DNA of 5,001 nucleotides from an uncultured Lachnospiraceae bacterium (GTDB taxonomy: Bacteria; Bacillota; Clostridia; Lachnospirales; Lachnospiraceae). Position numbers and translations under genes: made by a program. The notes under the pieces were generated by a model. The model was not told the DNA's origin. It made no database searches and saw nothing but the letters and a program-made list of their open reading frames with translations. Location of the stretch: NCBI GenBank assembly GCA_902796695.1, contig CADBQE010000089.1, positions 1 to 5,001 on the forward strand, given 5' to 3'. Positions 1-5,001 of the stretch are shown here, one piece after another (position 1 is the stretch's first letter; the number at the start of each line of letters is the position of its first letter).

Positions 1-57
1 CTCGTCCGAAGTGGTGTCAAATGCCACATAAGATAAAAAACGGTCGATAACGTTCAT
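1..57 (-). CDS. pepT: Peptidase T (tripeptide aminopeptidase), N-terminal fragment
   Basis: This is the 5' end of a minus-strand gene that runs off the left edge of the window. The 19 visible residues read MNVIDRFLSYVAFDTTSDE, which follows the usual start of peptidase T: a short amphipathic helix, then the pattern FLxYVxxDTxSDE. Peptidase T is a cytoplasmic zinc-dependent M20B-family enzyme that removes the N-terminal residue from tripeptides. The metal-binding and catalytic residues lie outside the window and cannot be checked. The ATG start is supported by an AAAGGA ribosome binding site about 10 nt upstream (near 68-73). The gene points the same way as the operon at 221-3328 but is separated from it by 163 bp containing hairpins and a candidate promoter, so it is probably its own transcription unit. 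Another M20-family peptidase is possible because only 19 codons are seen. Confidence 0.66.
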   Translation of the reverse strand, partial: MNVIDRFLSYVAFDTTSDE

Positions 58-92
58 GGGATCCAAGTCCTTTCCGTATTGTCTCTTCAAGG

Positions 93-98
93 ATAATA
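93..98 (-). promoter_or_regulatory. Candidate -10 element for the pepT-like gene, within a palindrome
   Basis: On the minus strand this reads TATTAT, which would place a transcription start about 30 nt before the ATG at 57. No convincing -35 hexamer lies 16-18 nt upstream, so it would be a weak or activator-dependent promoter. The element lies inside a perfect 13-bp inverted repeat (91-103, GGATA-ATA-TATCC). That repeat overlaps a second perfect palindrome, TCCGGCCGGA, at 101-110. A regulator binding here would compete with RNA polymerase; that is inference. Confidence 0.3.
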
Positions 99-152
99 TA
101 TCCGGCCGGAAAAGTCCAGCGGGAAAACCGGAGGGGGCGGCGGACTTTGTCG

Positions 153-216
153 GAAAATCTGACAAAGGAACCGTCCCCCTGTCAGAAAATCTGACAAAGG
201 AACCGTCCCCCTGTCA
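153..216. repeat. Two exact tandem copies of a 32-bp REP-like palindromic repeat
   Basis: Positions 153-184 and 185-216 are identical 32-mers lying directly head to tail. Each contains the core GGAACCGTCCCCCTGTCA preceded by GACAAA. The ends of each unit are inverted (CTGACA ... TGTCAG), so each can form a hairpin. Just left of copy 1, CTTTGTC at 145-151 pairs with GACAAAG at 161-167, offering a competing fold. From general knowledge, GGGGACGGTTCC-type repeats are dispersed in many Clostridia and have been linked to REP-associated tyrosine transposases (Y1/IS200-like). No such transposase gene is in this window. Copy number in the rest of the genome cannot be judged here. Confidence 0.8.
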
Positions 217-217
217 G
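159..217 (-). terminator. Possible terminator hairpins at the 3' end of the polyphosphate operon
   Basis: Read on the minus strand, 217-191 and again 185-159 each fold as CTGACAGGGGG / TTCCTTTGTCAG around a five-base ACGGT loop. This gives an 11-bp stem that includes three G-U pairs, and each hairpin is followed by ATTTTC. The first starts only three bases after the TAA stop of the DUF4956 gene. The U-tract is short, so termination efficiency is uncertain; the hairpins may instead protect the mRNA 3' end. These are the same bases as the REP-like tandem repeat. Confidence 0.42.
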
Positions 218-220
218 GTT

Positions 221-892
221 TTACAGCTGAGGCGTGGTTTCGGTGTAGGGGAGGAGCTGGATCTCAAGGTTGCCGTTTTTGGTGCGGAGCTCGTCGAGGA
301 AGGGCTTTTCTTCGGAGGCGTCTTTGAGGCGGATGCGGAAGGAGAGGCGGAAGAGGGAGCCCATGCCGGTGGTTTTGACGCCGGCTTTCCGCACGCTCTG
401 GCAGTAGTGGGCGAAGCTGTCGTCGAAGACGTCGGTGTAGTCCAGGGATTCGGGGATGGTGACTTTCAGCATCATTTCCGGGGAGCGCTCGCGGTGCTCA
501 AAGAGCGGCAGCAGGGAGACCAGGCTGTAGATGACGGCCATGCCCAGCAGGATGGTGACGCCGTAGCCGATATAACCCATGCCGAAGGCGATGCCGGAGC
601 CCATGGCGATCAGGATGCTGGCCAGTTCGTCGGACGAGCCCTGCGCGGAGCGGAAGCGGATGAGGCCGAAGGCCCCGCCGATGGCGACGCCGGCGCCGAT
701 GTTGCCGTTGACAAAGGTGATCACGGCGGCGACCACGAAGGGCAGGATCGCGGTCACAAAGAAGAAGCGGTTGCTGGAACGGACCCGGAAGCTCATGATC
801 CAGGCAAAGAGCAGGCCGGCGGCCAGCGCGGAGCCGGCCATCAGGAAGAACTGAGCGGGGGTAACGATGGCGGAATATACGGAGTCAAACAT
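221..892 (-). CDS. DUF4956 family integral membrane protein, putative partner of the polyphosphate polymerase
   Basis: The 223-aa product has hydrophobic segments at about residues 12-33, 43-63, 66-78, 92-109 and 111-130, then a soluble tail of about 90 residues (135-223). A glycine-rich stretch, GAGVAIGGAFGLIRFRSA (67-83), followed by a conserved-looking SSDE and GMGYIGYG, is what identifies DUF4956 to me. The biochemical role of the family is not established. It is commonly encoded beside VTC-domain polyphosphate polymerases, as here (46 bp downstream of one). By analogy with eukaryotic VTC, where membrane subunits carry polyphosphate across a bilayer, it could anchor the enzyme or conduct the polymer; this is inference. 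The ATG is supported by AGAAAGGA eight bases upstream. It is the last gene of the operon, with repeat hairpins immediately after its stop. Confidence 0.85.
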   Translation of the reverse strand: MFDSVYSAIVTPAQFFLMAGSALAAGLLFAWIMSFRVRSSNRFFFVTAILPFVVAAVITFVNGNIGAGVAIGGAFGLIRFRSAQGSSDELASILIAMGSGIAFGMGYIGYGVTILLGMAVIYSLVSLLPLFEHRERSPEMMLKVTIPESLDYTDVFDDSFAHYCQSVRKAGVKTTGMGSLFRLSFRIRLKDASEEKPFLDELRTKNGNLEIQLLPYTETTPQL

Positions 893-938
893 GATGGTTA
901 TCCTTTCTTGCGGAGAGCGGCCGGAAGCCTGCTCGGAT

Positions 939-1646
939 TCAGGCGTGTTTCAGAATATGGCGGCTGTAGGCCGTCCCGTATTTGGAAAAGCTGGCCGGGC
1001 GGATGCCGCCGTCGGACAGGGCCCGGGCCAGCCACAGGGGCATGGCCTGCTGGACTTTGATCTCCAGGATGGACTGCCCTTCCGGCAGAAGAAGCGTCCC
1101 GTCCAGGGAGGTCTTCAGGTCCAGCTGCTGCATGCGGTAGCGCGGGGCGTCATCTATGGTGAGCCGCAGATCGCCGTCTGTTTCGGCATAGGCGGTGCGG
1201 TCGTAAATGATCAGGCAGGCGGGGACCAGGTTCCGGTAAAAATCCCGGAAATAGGTGATCTCGTGATTGATCTGCCCGCCGCCGCAGATGTCCCCTTCCC
1301 GGTCGAAGAACCGGCGGACCAGGGGAATCGTGGTCTGGACGCGCCGTTTGTAAACGGTTTTGTTCGCCTTGCGCTTAAGCTCCAGGAAGACCGGAGACTC
1401 ATCGGTGGCCAGGCCGTAGGAGCGCAGGCGGATCTTCTCTTTAAAGGGCGGCTTTTCCAGACTGGTGCGGATCAGCCGGTAGTCCGGCGTATCATAGTAG
1501 AGGGAAGCGATGGAGGTCAGGCCGTAGTGATCCGCTTCCATATGCCCCCGGAGCCGTTCCAGCAGAAAGGCTTTCTGCTGCGGATCCAGGAGATATTTCA
1601 GTTCGCGCCGTTTCATGACGACGATCGGGCCGGCTTCGTTCGGCAT
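939..1646 (-). CDS. VTC-domain polyphosphate polymerase
   Basis: This 235-aa protein is essentially one VTC domain, a tunnel-fold enzyme of the CYTH/TTM type that builds polyphosphate from the gamma-phosphate of ATP. The charged strands lining the tunnel are present in order: RRELKYLL (13-20), ASLYYDT (47-53), KIRLRSYG (71-78), FLELKRK (87-93), YKRR (99-102), YDRTAY (148-153), LRLTID (160-165), LEIKV (194-198) and SFSKYG (219-224). By motif these match the basic substrate-binding residues of yeast Vtc4 and the metal-binding glutamate (here E195). No SPX domain or membrane segment is present, so the protein should be cytosolic and may rely on the DUF4956 partner for localisation. Start 1646 is favoured by an AAAGGGGGTGAG ribosome binding site close upstream; Met11 is a possible alternative. 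It starts 13 bp after the kinase stop. Confidence 0.88.
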   Translation of the reverse strand: MPNEAGPIVVMKRRELKYLLDPQQKAFLLERLRGHMEADHYGLTSIASLYYDTPDYRLIRTSLEKPPFKEKIRLRSYGLATDESPVFLELKRKANKTVYKRRVQTTIPLVRRFFDREGDICGGGQINHEITYFRDFYRNLVPACLIIYDRTAYAETDGDLRLTIDDAPRYRMQQLDLKTSLDGTLLLPEGQSILEIKVQQAMPLWLARALSDGGIRPASFSKYGTAYSRHILKHA

Positions 1647-1659
1647 GGGCTCACCCCCT

Positions 1660-2964
1660 TTATAAGGACAGCTGCAGGATGAATTTTCCTGCTTCCGCCC
1701 GGGCGGATGCCCGCCCTTTTACGGTCCGGACCGCATCTCTGACAAAGGCCAGGCCCAGTCCGGCGCCGGGAATGCCTTCCGCATTGGAGAGGCGGGTAAA
1801 ACGGTCGAAGGCGTTTTCGTAATTGCCGTCCGGCAGGAGGGCGTCGTTCACGCTCGTGAGGCGGATGCGCTCCCCTTCACGGCTGAGCGTGAGCACCGTT
1901 TCCGGGCCGGCGAATTTCAGCGCGTTCTCCAGCAGCTCCTCCCCGATGCGCCGCAGCAACTCTTCGCTGCCGGTGACGGTGATGCCGGGCGTGATCTGCA
2001 CCGTCAGGCGCATGCCCTTCTCCGTAAAACGGGGGCTGTACCGTTCGGCAAGCTCCGTGAGGACCGCGGAAAGATCGACCGGGACTTTTTCCTCGTCAAA
2101 GATGGCAAGATTGCCCAGATCACCTACCAGGCCGGTCATTTTCCGGACCTGACGGTTGATGGAAGCCGTGTATTCCGAAGGACCGTGCTCGCGCTCGATC
2201 AGTTCCGCGGCGCCGCCGATCACCGTGAGCGGGATCTTGAATTCCTTCTCGGCTTCCGCAATAAACTGCTTCTGCTTGCGATCTGCCTCTTCTAACGGAG
2301 CAAAGAGCCGTTTGCCGATCAGATGCAGGAACAGGAAGCTGGCGAGCAGCCCCAGCCCCAGGCCGCAGAGCGAGATGATCAGGATGCGGCGGGAAGCGGT
2401 CAGCTCCCGGCTCTGGTCAATGACGGTCACCATGACGGCATCACCGTCCTGCCAGACGCGGTAGCGATAATCGCCGCGGGTCCAGCCCGTGCTTTCCCGC
2501 TGCAGGGAGGCGGCCCAGCTTAAGGCTTCCTCTTCCGAAACGGCCAGGATCCGGTAAGCGGTCAGCGTCCCGGTCCCGTCCGCATCAAAACGGGCGGTAA
2601 AATAGCGGAGACTGCCCTGCATATCCGGAGAATCCGGCGCCGTGGGCCGCACGGGACGGGAATCCCCGCCGGGCTGCTGACCCTGCTCCGGGGTAAATGT
2701 CCCGCCGGGCTGCTGCCCGCCCTGGTCCGGAGTAAACACCGCACCGGGCTGCTGCCCCTGCTCCGGAGTAACGTCCCTGCCGGGCTGTCCGCCGTCCTGC
2801 TGCCGGAACATGCCCTGATTCTGCGACAGCGCCAGCGTCAGCCGGTCGGCGTCCTCGGCGGCCATCGTGTAGTTGGTTCCGTTGATCACACCCAGCAGGA
2901 CGCTCAGCAGAACCAATACGGACAGCATGGCGTATAAAACAAATTTTCTGCGTGCTTTATTCAT
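1660..2964 (-). CDS. Sensor histidine kinase homologue with a degenerate H-box (Lys in place of the phospho-accepting His)
   Basis: The 434-aa protein has a membrane segment at 8-27 and an extracytoplasmic region (28-192) with a Pro/Gln/Gly repeat at 61-100. A second membrane segment spans 194-216, followed by a DHp region and an HATPase domain. The DHp segment reads FIAEAEKEFKIPLTVI (234-249). Aligned with the usual F(V/I)ADASHELKTPLT pattern, the histidine position is K240 (codon AAG, 2245-2247). The N-box is present (EELLENALKF, 342-351, with N347), as are the F-box (AFDRFTR) and G2 box (GAGLGLAF, 400-407). The G1 box lacks DxGxG and reads SVNDALLPDG, a change I recall in other clostridial kinases of this type. 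ATP may bind, but autophosphorylation on a canonical histidine is not possible. The start overlaps the receiver gene by 8 bp, with GAGGTGA upstream, suggesting coupled translation. Confidence 0.9.
   Translation of the reverse strand: MNKARRKFVLYAMLSVLVLLSVLLGVINGTNYTMAAEDADRLTLALSQNQGMFRQQDGGQPGRDVTPEQGQQPGAVFTPDQGGQQPGGTFTPEQGQQPGGDSRPVRPTAPDSPDMQGSLRYFTARFDADGTGTLTAYRILAVSEEEALSWAASLQRESTGWTRGDYRYRVWQDGDAVMVTVIDQSRELTASRRILIISLCGLGLGLLASFLFLHLIGKRLFAPLEEADRKQKQFIAEAEKEFKIPLTVIGGAAELIEREHGPSEYTASINRQVRKMTGLVGDLGNLAIFDEEKVPVDLSAVLTELAERYSPRFTEKGMRLTVQITPGITVTGSEELLRRIGEELLENALKFAGPETVLTLSREGERIRLTSVNDALLPDGNYENAFDRFTRLSNAEGIPGAGLGLAFVRDAVRTVKGRASARAEAGKFILQLSL
2665..2784 (-). repeat. In-frame tandem repeat in the kinase's extracytoplasmic domain
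   Basis: Three near-identical units of 36-39 bp encode residues 61-100. At protein level the units run (V/F)TP(E/D)Q-G-QQPGG: VTPEQGQQPGA, FTPDQGGQQPGG, FTPEQGQQPGG. A shorter related GGQPGRD precedes them. All unit lengths are multiples of three, so gain or loss of a unit would keep the reading frame. The segment is low-complexity and probably disordered, sitting outside the membrane between the first transmembrane helix and the folded sensor part. Confidence 0.8.
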
Positions 2965-3328
2965 AAGATGTCACCTCACTGCTCTGTTCCGCCTGCAGGA
3001 GCCCGGCGGTCCGCTCCAGAAACTCATCCGGCATAAAGGGGAAGGCCAGATAGGAGAACGCCGCCTGACCTGGGCCCGCGGGAAGGCTGCGGCGCGTGCC
3101 CAGCACCAGCAGGGGCGTGCGCTCACCGGCGGCGCGCTGCTTCCATTTGTCCGGATTCAGCTGCGGCAGGTTCGTGTCCAGAATCACGAGATCCGGGCGG
3201 GTCTCGTCCCACAGACGAAAGAGCTCGGCAGCGTCGAAAGCTGTTGCAACGGTATATCCTTCCTGTTCCAGGAGCCGGGAACAGCACAGCAGGATATACC
3301 GGTCCGGATCAGCCAGCAGAATGTTCAT
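2957..3328 (-). CDS. Stand-alone response-regulator receiver domain, partly degenerate
   Basis: The 123-aa product is a single CheY-like receiver with no DNA-binding or other output domain. It has N-terminal NILLADPD (2-9), the phospho-acceptor strand LVILDTNLP with D51, then TPLLVLGTRR (71-80) and SYLAFPFMPDEFL (92-104). Against the canonical pattern D51 and D7 are kept. The second acidic position is Pro8, the Thr/Ser position is Gly77 (T78 follows), and the invariant Lys before PF is Phe96. Acetyl- or phosphotransfer and the usual conformational switch should be impaired. An ATG at 3328 was chosen over the open frame reaching to 3451 because AAAGGAGG lies about 9 nt before it and homology begins at once. 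It is the first gene of the operon, overlapping the kinase start by 8 bp. It may work by protein contact. Confidence 0.85.
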   Translation of the reverse strand: MNILLADPDRYILLCCSRLLEQEGYTVATAFDAAELFRLWDETRPDLVILDTNLPQLNPDKWKQRAAGERTPLLVLGTRRSLPAGPGQAAFSYLAFPFMPDEFLERTAGLLQAEQSSEVTSYE

Positions 3329-3358
3329 GGAAGCTCCCTCCTTTTCTGATCTGTCGTT

Positions 3359-3364
3359 ATGATA
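3359..3364 (-). promoter_or_regulatory. Possible -10 element for the receiver-kinase-polyphosphate operon
   Basis: On the minus strand this reads TATCAT, about 31 nt before the receiver ATG and 15 nt before its AAAGGAGG. No good -35 lies 16-18 nt upstream; the spacer region is a T-run (CTTTTTTC). A TTGTTC (3404-3399) is too far away to pair with it. The operon promoter should lie in this divergent region, but its exact position is uncertain. Confidence 0.28.
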
Positions 3365-3418
3365 AAGGCAGACCGTGAAGAAAAAAGGAACGAAGTGTGA
3401 ACAAACGGTGATTTTGAG

Positions 3419-3442
3419 AGGCCCGCGGCCTGGCGGATCCGC
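3419..3442. promoter_or_regulatory. Pair of adjacent palindromes in the divergent intergenic region
   Basis: AGGCC-CGC-GGCCT (3419-3431) is a perfect 5-bp inverted repeat around three bases. Two bases on, GCGGATCCGC (3433-3442) is a perfect 10-bp palindrome. Both lie between the two divergent start sites, upstream of the plus-strand -35. They could be operator sites or a hairpin in the minus-strand leader. No U-tract follows in either direction, so a terminator is unlikely. Confidence 0.35.
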
Positions 3443-3459
3443 ACGGAACACGCGGGACG

Positions 3460-3489
3460 TTGGATTCCCCGGGGGTTCTGTGCTATAAT
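3460..3489 (+). promoter_or_regulatory. Sigma-A type promoter for the NYN-domain gene
   Basis: TTGGAT (3460-3465) and a perfect TATAAT (3484-3489) are separated by 18 bp. The -10 is preceded by TGC (3481-3483), the extended -10 signature. Transcription would start near 3496, giving a leader of about 62 nt. An 8-bp palindrome CCCCGGGG (3467-3474) lies in the spacer immediately after the -35, where a bound repressor would block polymerase; no binding protein is identified. Confidence 0.72.
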
Positions 3490-3502
3490 AAAAATCAAAC
3501 CC

Positions 3503-3530
3503 TCCCAGGGGACCGGATGCCCGGAAGGGA
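3503..3530 (+). promoter_or_regulatory. Leader hairpin upstream of the NYN-domain gene
   Basis: CCGG (3513-3516) pairs with CCGG (3521-3524) around an ATGC loop. The flanking TCCC (3503-3506) can pair with GGGA (3527-3530) across an internal loop. It ends about 15 nt before the AAGGAG ribosome binding site (3546-3551). It may affect mRNA stability or ribosome access, but the structure is short and could be incidental. Confidence 0.25.
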
Positions 3531-3557
3531 AAACAGAAATAAAGAAAGGAGAGAACA

Positions 3558-4907
3558 ATGGAAACAGAAGAAAAATACAGTATTTACGGAGACAAACACG
3601 AACTGACATCCCTGTTCGGCTACCTGATCGGGATACGGAAAAGCATATTCGAAAATGATAAAGAACCGCTGCTGCTGTCGGTATACGAAAAAGCGGAACA
3701 GGACAAAAGAGCCAGGATCCTGCGCAATCTGTGCGTCATGCGCGGAATGCTCATGCGGCACTTTAAGGCGATCCGCCTGAAAATGGGGCAGGGAGAGCCG
3801 ACGACCCGCATAGAAGAATTTCCGGGAGAGGCCATGGACGCGCTGCAGGAAGACGGGATCACGGTATTCAACCCGCGCTTCCGGGGCCCGGGCGAATATA
3901 TCATGGCGGTCAATCAGTATATCGTGGAACGGGTCGACGCGTGCCAGCCGCTGTTCCCGGACTGGATCGAGTGGAAATATATCAAAAACATGATCGTCAT
4001 GCCGGACGGAACCAGACAGGCGGGAAGCATAGCGGCCTCGGACCTGTATTACAAACAGATGCGGTATTATCCCTATCAGCAGTATATCAACTGGAATCCG
4101 GCGGACGAGGGAAATATCCTGTATACGGACCTGAAGTTCGTCAAGATCCTGTATGAACAGAACAAGGACTCCTTTGACGACAGGAGCAAAGTCTCCGACG
4201 CGACGGGGGAAACCAAGGAATCCATCAGAAACTTCATCAGCGAAGGCGCGAAAACCGTTATCATTATCGACTGCGAAAACGTGGATCCGTACCGGTTCAG
4301 CGCCACGCTGAAGGCGATCGACGAGGAAACCGCGAAGAAGATCAATAAGATCATCCTGATCGACGACGTGAACGCGTCGCTGGCCTGGCGGTATTTTGAA
4401 AACCGCACGAGCATAGAAGTGACGCACATCATGATCGAACGGGTCCTGTCCAATAAGTCGCTGGTGGATGTCAGACTTACGGCGGAGGCGTCCCGCGAGC
4501 ACTATAAAAACAACGTGGATTCCTTCGTGCTGGTGTCGAGCGATTCGGATTACTACGCGCTGATCGAGGCGATGCCGGACGCGAGATTCCTGGTCGTTCT
4601 GGAAAAAGAAAAGAGCAGCTTCGGCCTGAAGGAGAAGCTGAGCGGGAACCAGATCCGGTACTGCCACATGAACGATTTCTACACCGGCGACGACAGTGAG
4701 CTGAAAATCATAACCATTCTGCGGGAAATGCAGCGGGAGCTGGAACCGCTTTCGTTCAATGTGGAAGAGGTATTCGGCCGTGCCCTCGCGAAAGCCAGAG
4801 CGACGATGACGGAGCCGGAGGCCGAAAACTTCCGGAAAAAATACATCCGGCCGATGCATCTGAAGCTGGATGAAGACGGCAATGTGACGATAGAGTTCGG
4901 TAAATGA
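3558..4907 (+). CDS. NYN (PIN-like) domain protein, putative ribonuclease
   Basis: This 449-aa protein has an NYN domain at about residues 230-372, after a largely helical N-terminal region (1-225) that I do not recognise. NYN motifs are clear: TVIIIDCENVD (233-243, D238, E240, N241), KIILIDD (264-270), SLVDVRLT (301-308, D304) and FVLVSSDSDYYALI (323-336, D329 and D331). These acidic residues would hold the divalent metal of a PIN-like active site, so RNA cleavage is the expected activity, though the substrate is unknown. A C-terminal part (about 380-449) follows. There is no signal peptide or membrane segment, so the protein should be cytoplasmic. The ATG follows AAAGGAG with good spacing. 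Seven isoleucines use ATA, a codon I find in none of the DUF4956 positions, a mild hint of a different history. It is divergent from the polyphosphate operon, with 229 bp between starts. Confidence 0.85.
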   Translation: METEEKYSIYGDKHELTSLFGYLIGIRKSIFENDKEPLLLSVYEKAEQDKRARILRNLCVMRGMLMRHFKAIRLKMGQGEPTTRIEEFPGEAMDALQEDGITVFNPRFRGPGEYIMAVNQYIVERVDACQPLFPDWIEWKYIKNMIVMPDGTRQAGSIAASDLYYKQMRYYPYQQYINWNPADEGNILYTDLKFVKILYEQNKDSFDDRSKVSDATGETKESIRNFISEGAKTVIIIDCENVDPYRFSATLKAIDEETAKKINKIILIDDVNASLAWRYFENRTSIEVTHIMIERVLSNKSLVDVRLTAEASREHYKNNVDSFVLVSSDSDYYALIEAMPDARFLVVLEKEKSSFGLKEKLSGNQIRYCHMNDFYTGDDSELKIITILREMQRELEPLSFNVEEVFGRALAKARATMTEPEAENFRKKYIRPMHLKLDEDGNVTIEFGK

Positions 4908-4966
4908 CAAAAGGGCGCACCGGCCGCGGCGGGACAGCGGAACCGTCGGCAACGGACGGGGCTGCC

Positions 4967-4995
4967 TTGACGAAACAGGCAAAATCTGCTACAAA
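4967..4995 (+). promoter_or_regulatory. Promoter reading out of the right edge
   Basis: TTGACG (4967-4972) and TACAAA (4990-4995) are spaced by exactly 17 bp, with TGC (4987-4989) before the -10 as an extended element. It lies 60 bp past the NYN stop codon. The next gene, starting beyond 5001, is probably transcribed on its own. No terminator with a U-tract was seen between 4908 and 4966. Confidence 0.5.
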
Positions 4996-5001
4996 TCAGA
5001 A

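Noticed and set aside
927..944. A small hairpin (GCCTG/CAGGC) over the VTC stop codon, between the VTC and DUF4956 genes.
   Set aside because: Only five base pairs with an eight-base loop and no U-tract; too weak to call a terminator or attenuator in GC-rich DNA.
56..1060. A 334-aa open frame on the plus strand through the repeat and antisense to the DUF4956 gene.
   Set aside because: It is a low-complexity Gly/Ala/Asp/Glu shadow of the opposite gene and includes translated repeat sequence. The minus-strand frame carries family motifs and a proper ribosome binding site.
867..1682. A 271-aa open frame on the plus strand opposite the VTC gene.
   Set aside because: No recognisable domain, and it lies antisense to a protein with all the VTC tunnel motifs.
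3329..3451. An N-terminal extension of 41 residues on the receiver gene.
   Set aside because: The strong AAAGGAGG sits just before the ATG at 3328, receiver homology starts at residue 2 from there, and the extension is not receiver-like.
4939..4947. GGAACCGTC after the NYN gene, resembling the core of the 153-216 repeat.
   Set aside because: Only nine bases match and the CCCC and palindromic arms are missing, so chance is a sufficient explanation.
4962..4980. TGCCT/AGGCA inverted repeat after the NYN gene as a terminator.
   Set aside because: Five-bp stem with a nine-base loop and no following T-run; the same bases fit better as part of a promoter (TTGACG at 4967).
3495..4982. A 495-aa open frame on the minus strand, longer than the NYN gene it opposes.
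   Set aside because: It begins with a non-ATG codon and lacks a ribosome binding site that I can see. Its product is rich in Arg, His and Phe with no recognisable motif, as expected for the complement of a GC-biased gene. The plus frame has clear NYN motifs, a promoter and a ribosome binding site.

Overview
The window looks like chromosomal DNA of a GC-rich member of the Clostridia (Bacillota), probably a gut or rumen type. Reasons: strong AAGGAG-type ribosome binding sites, sigma-A type promoters, a histidine kinase of the clostridial 'RKQK-FI.(D/E)A..E.K.PLT' type, and a GGAACCGTCCCC-type repeat of the sort I recall being dispersed in clostridial genomes. No RNA genes, CRISPR array, IS element or transposase gene were seen.

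Layout. Positions 1-57 (minus) hold the first 19 codons of a gene best matched to peptidase T (pepT). Positions 58-220 are intergenic: a candidate pepT promoter inside overlapping palindromes, then two exact tandem copies of a 32-bp REP-like repeat that fold into terminator-like hairpins. Positions 221-3328 (minus) form a compact four-gene operon read right to left: a stand-alone response-regulator receiver domain (3328-2957), a sensor histidine kinase (2964-1660, 8-bp overlap), a VTC-domain polyphosphate polymerase (1646-939, 13-bp gap) and a DUF4956 integral membrane protein (892-221, 46-bp gap). Positions 3329-3557 are a palindrome-rich divergent intergenic region with a clear plus-strand promoter. 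Positions 3558-4907 (plus) encode a 449-aa protein with a C-terminal NYN/PIN-like nuclease domain. The last 94 bases contain a good promoter pointing out of the window.

How the genes may work together. The VTC and DUF4956 proteins are plausible partners: a cytosolic polyphosphate-synthesising tunnel enzyme and a membrane protein that could anchor it or receive the polymer (inference). The two regulators in front are the most notable part. The kinase carries lysine (K240) where the phospho-accepting histidine of the H-box should be, and its G1 box lacks the DxGxG motif. The receiver keeps the phosphorylatable aspartate (D51) but has Phe for the invariant lysine (F96), Gly for the conserved Thr/Ser (G77) and Pro for one acidic-pocket residue (P8), and it has no output domain. 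The pair therefore looks like a two-component system that has lost standard phosphotransfer and may act on the polyphosphate module by protein contact. The NYN gene is divergently transcribed; a link to the operon is not shown beyond adjacency.
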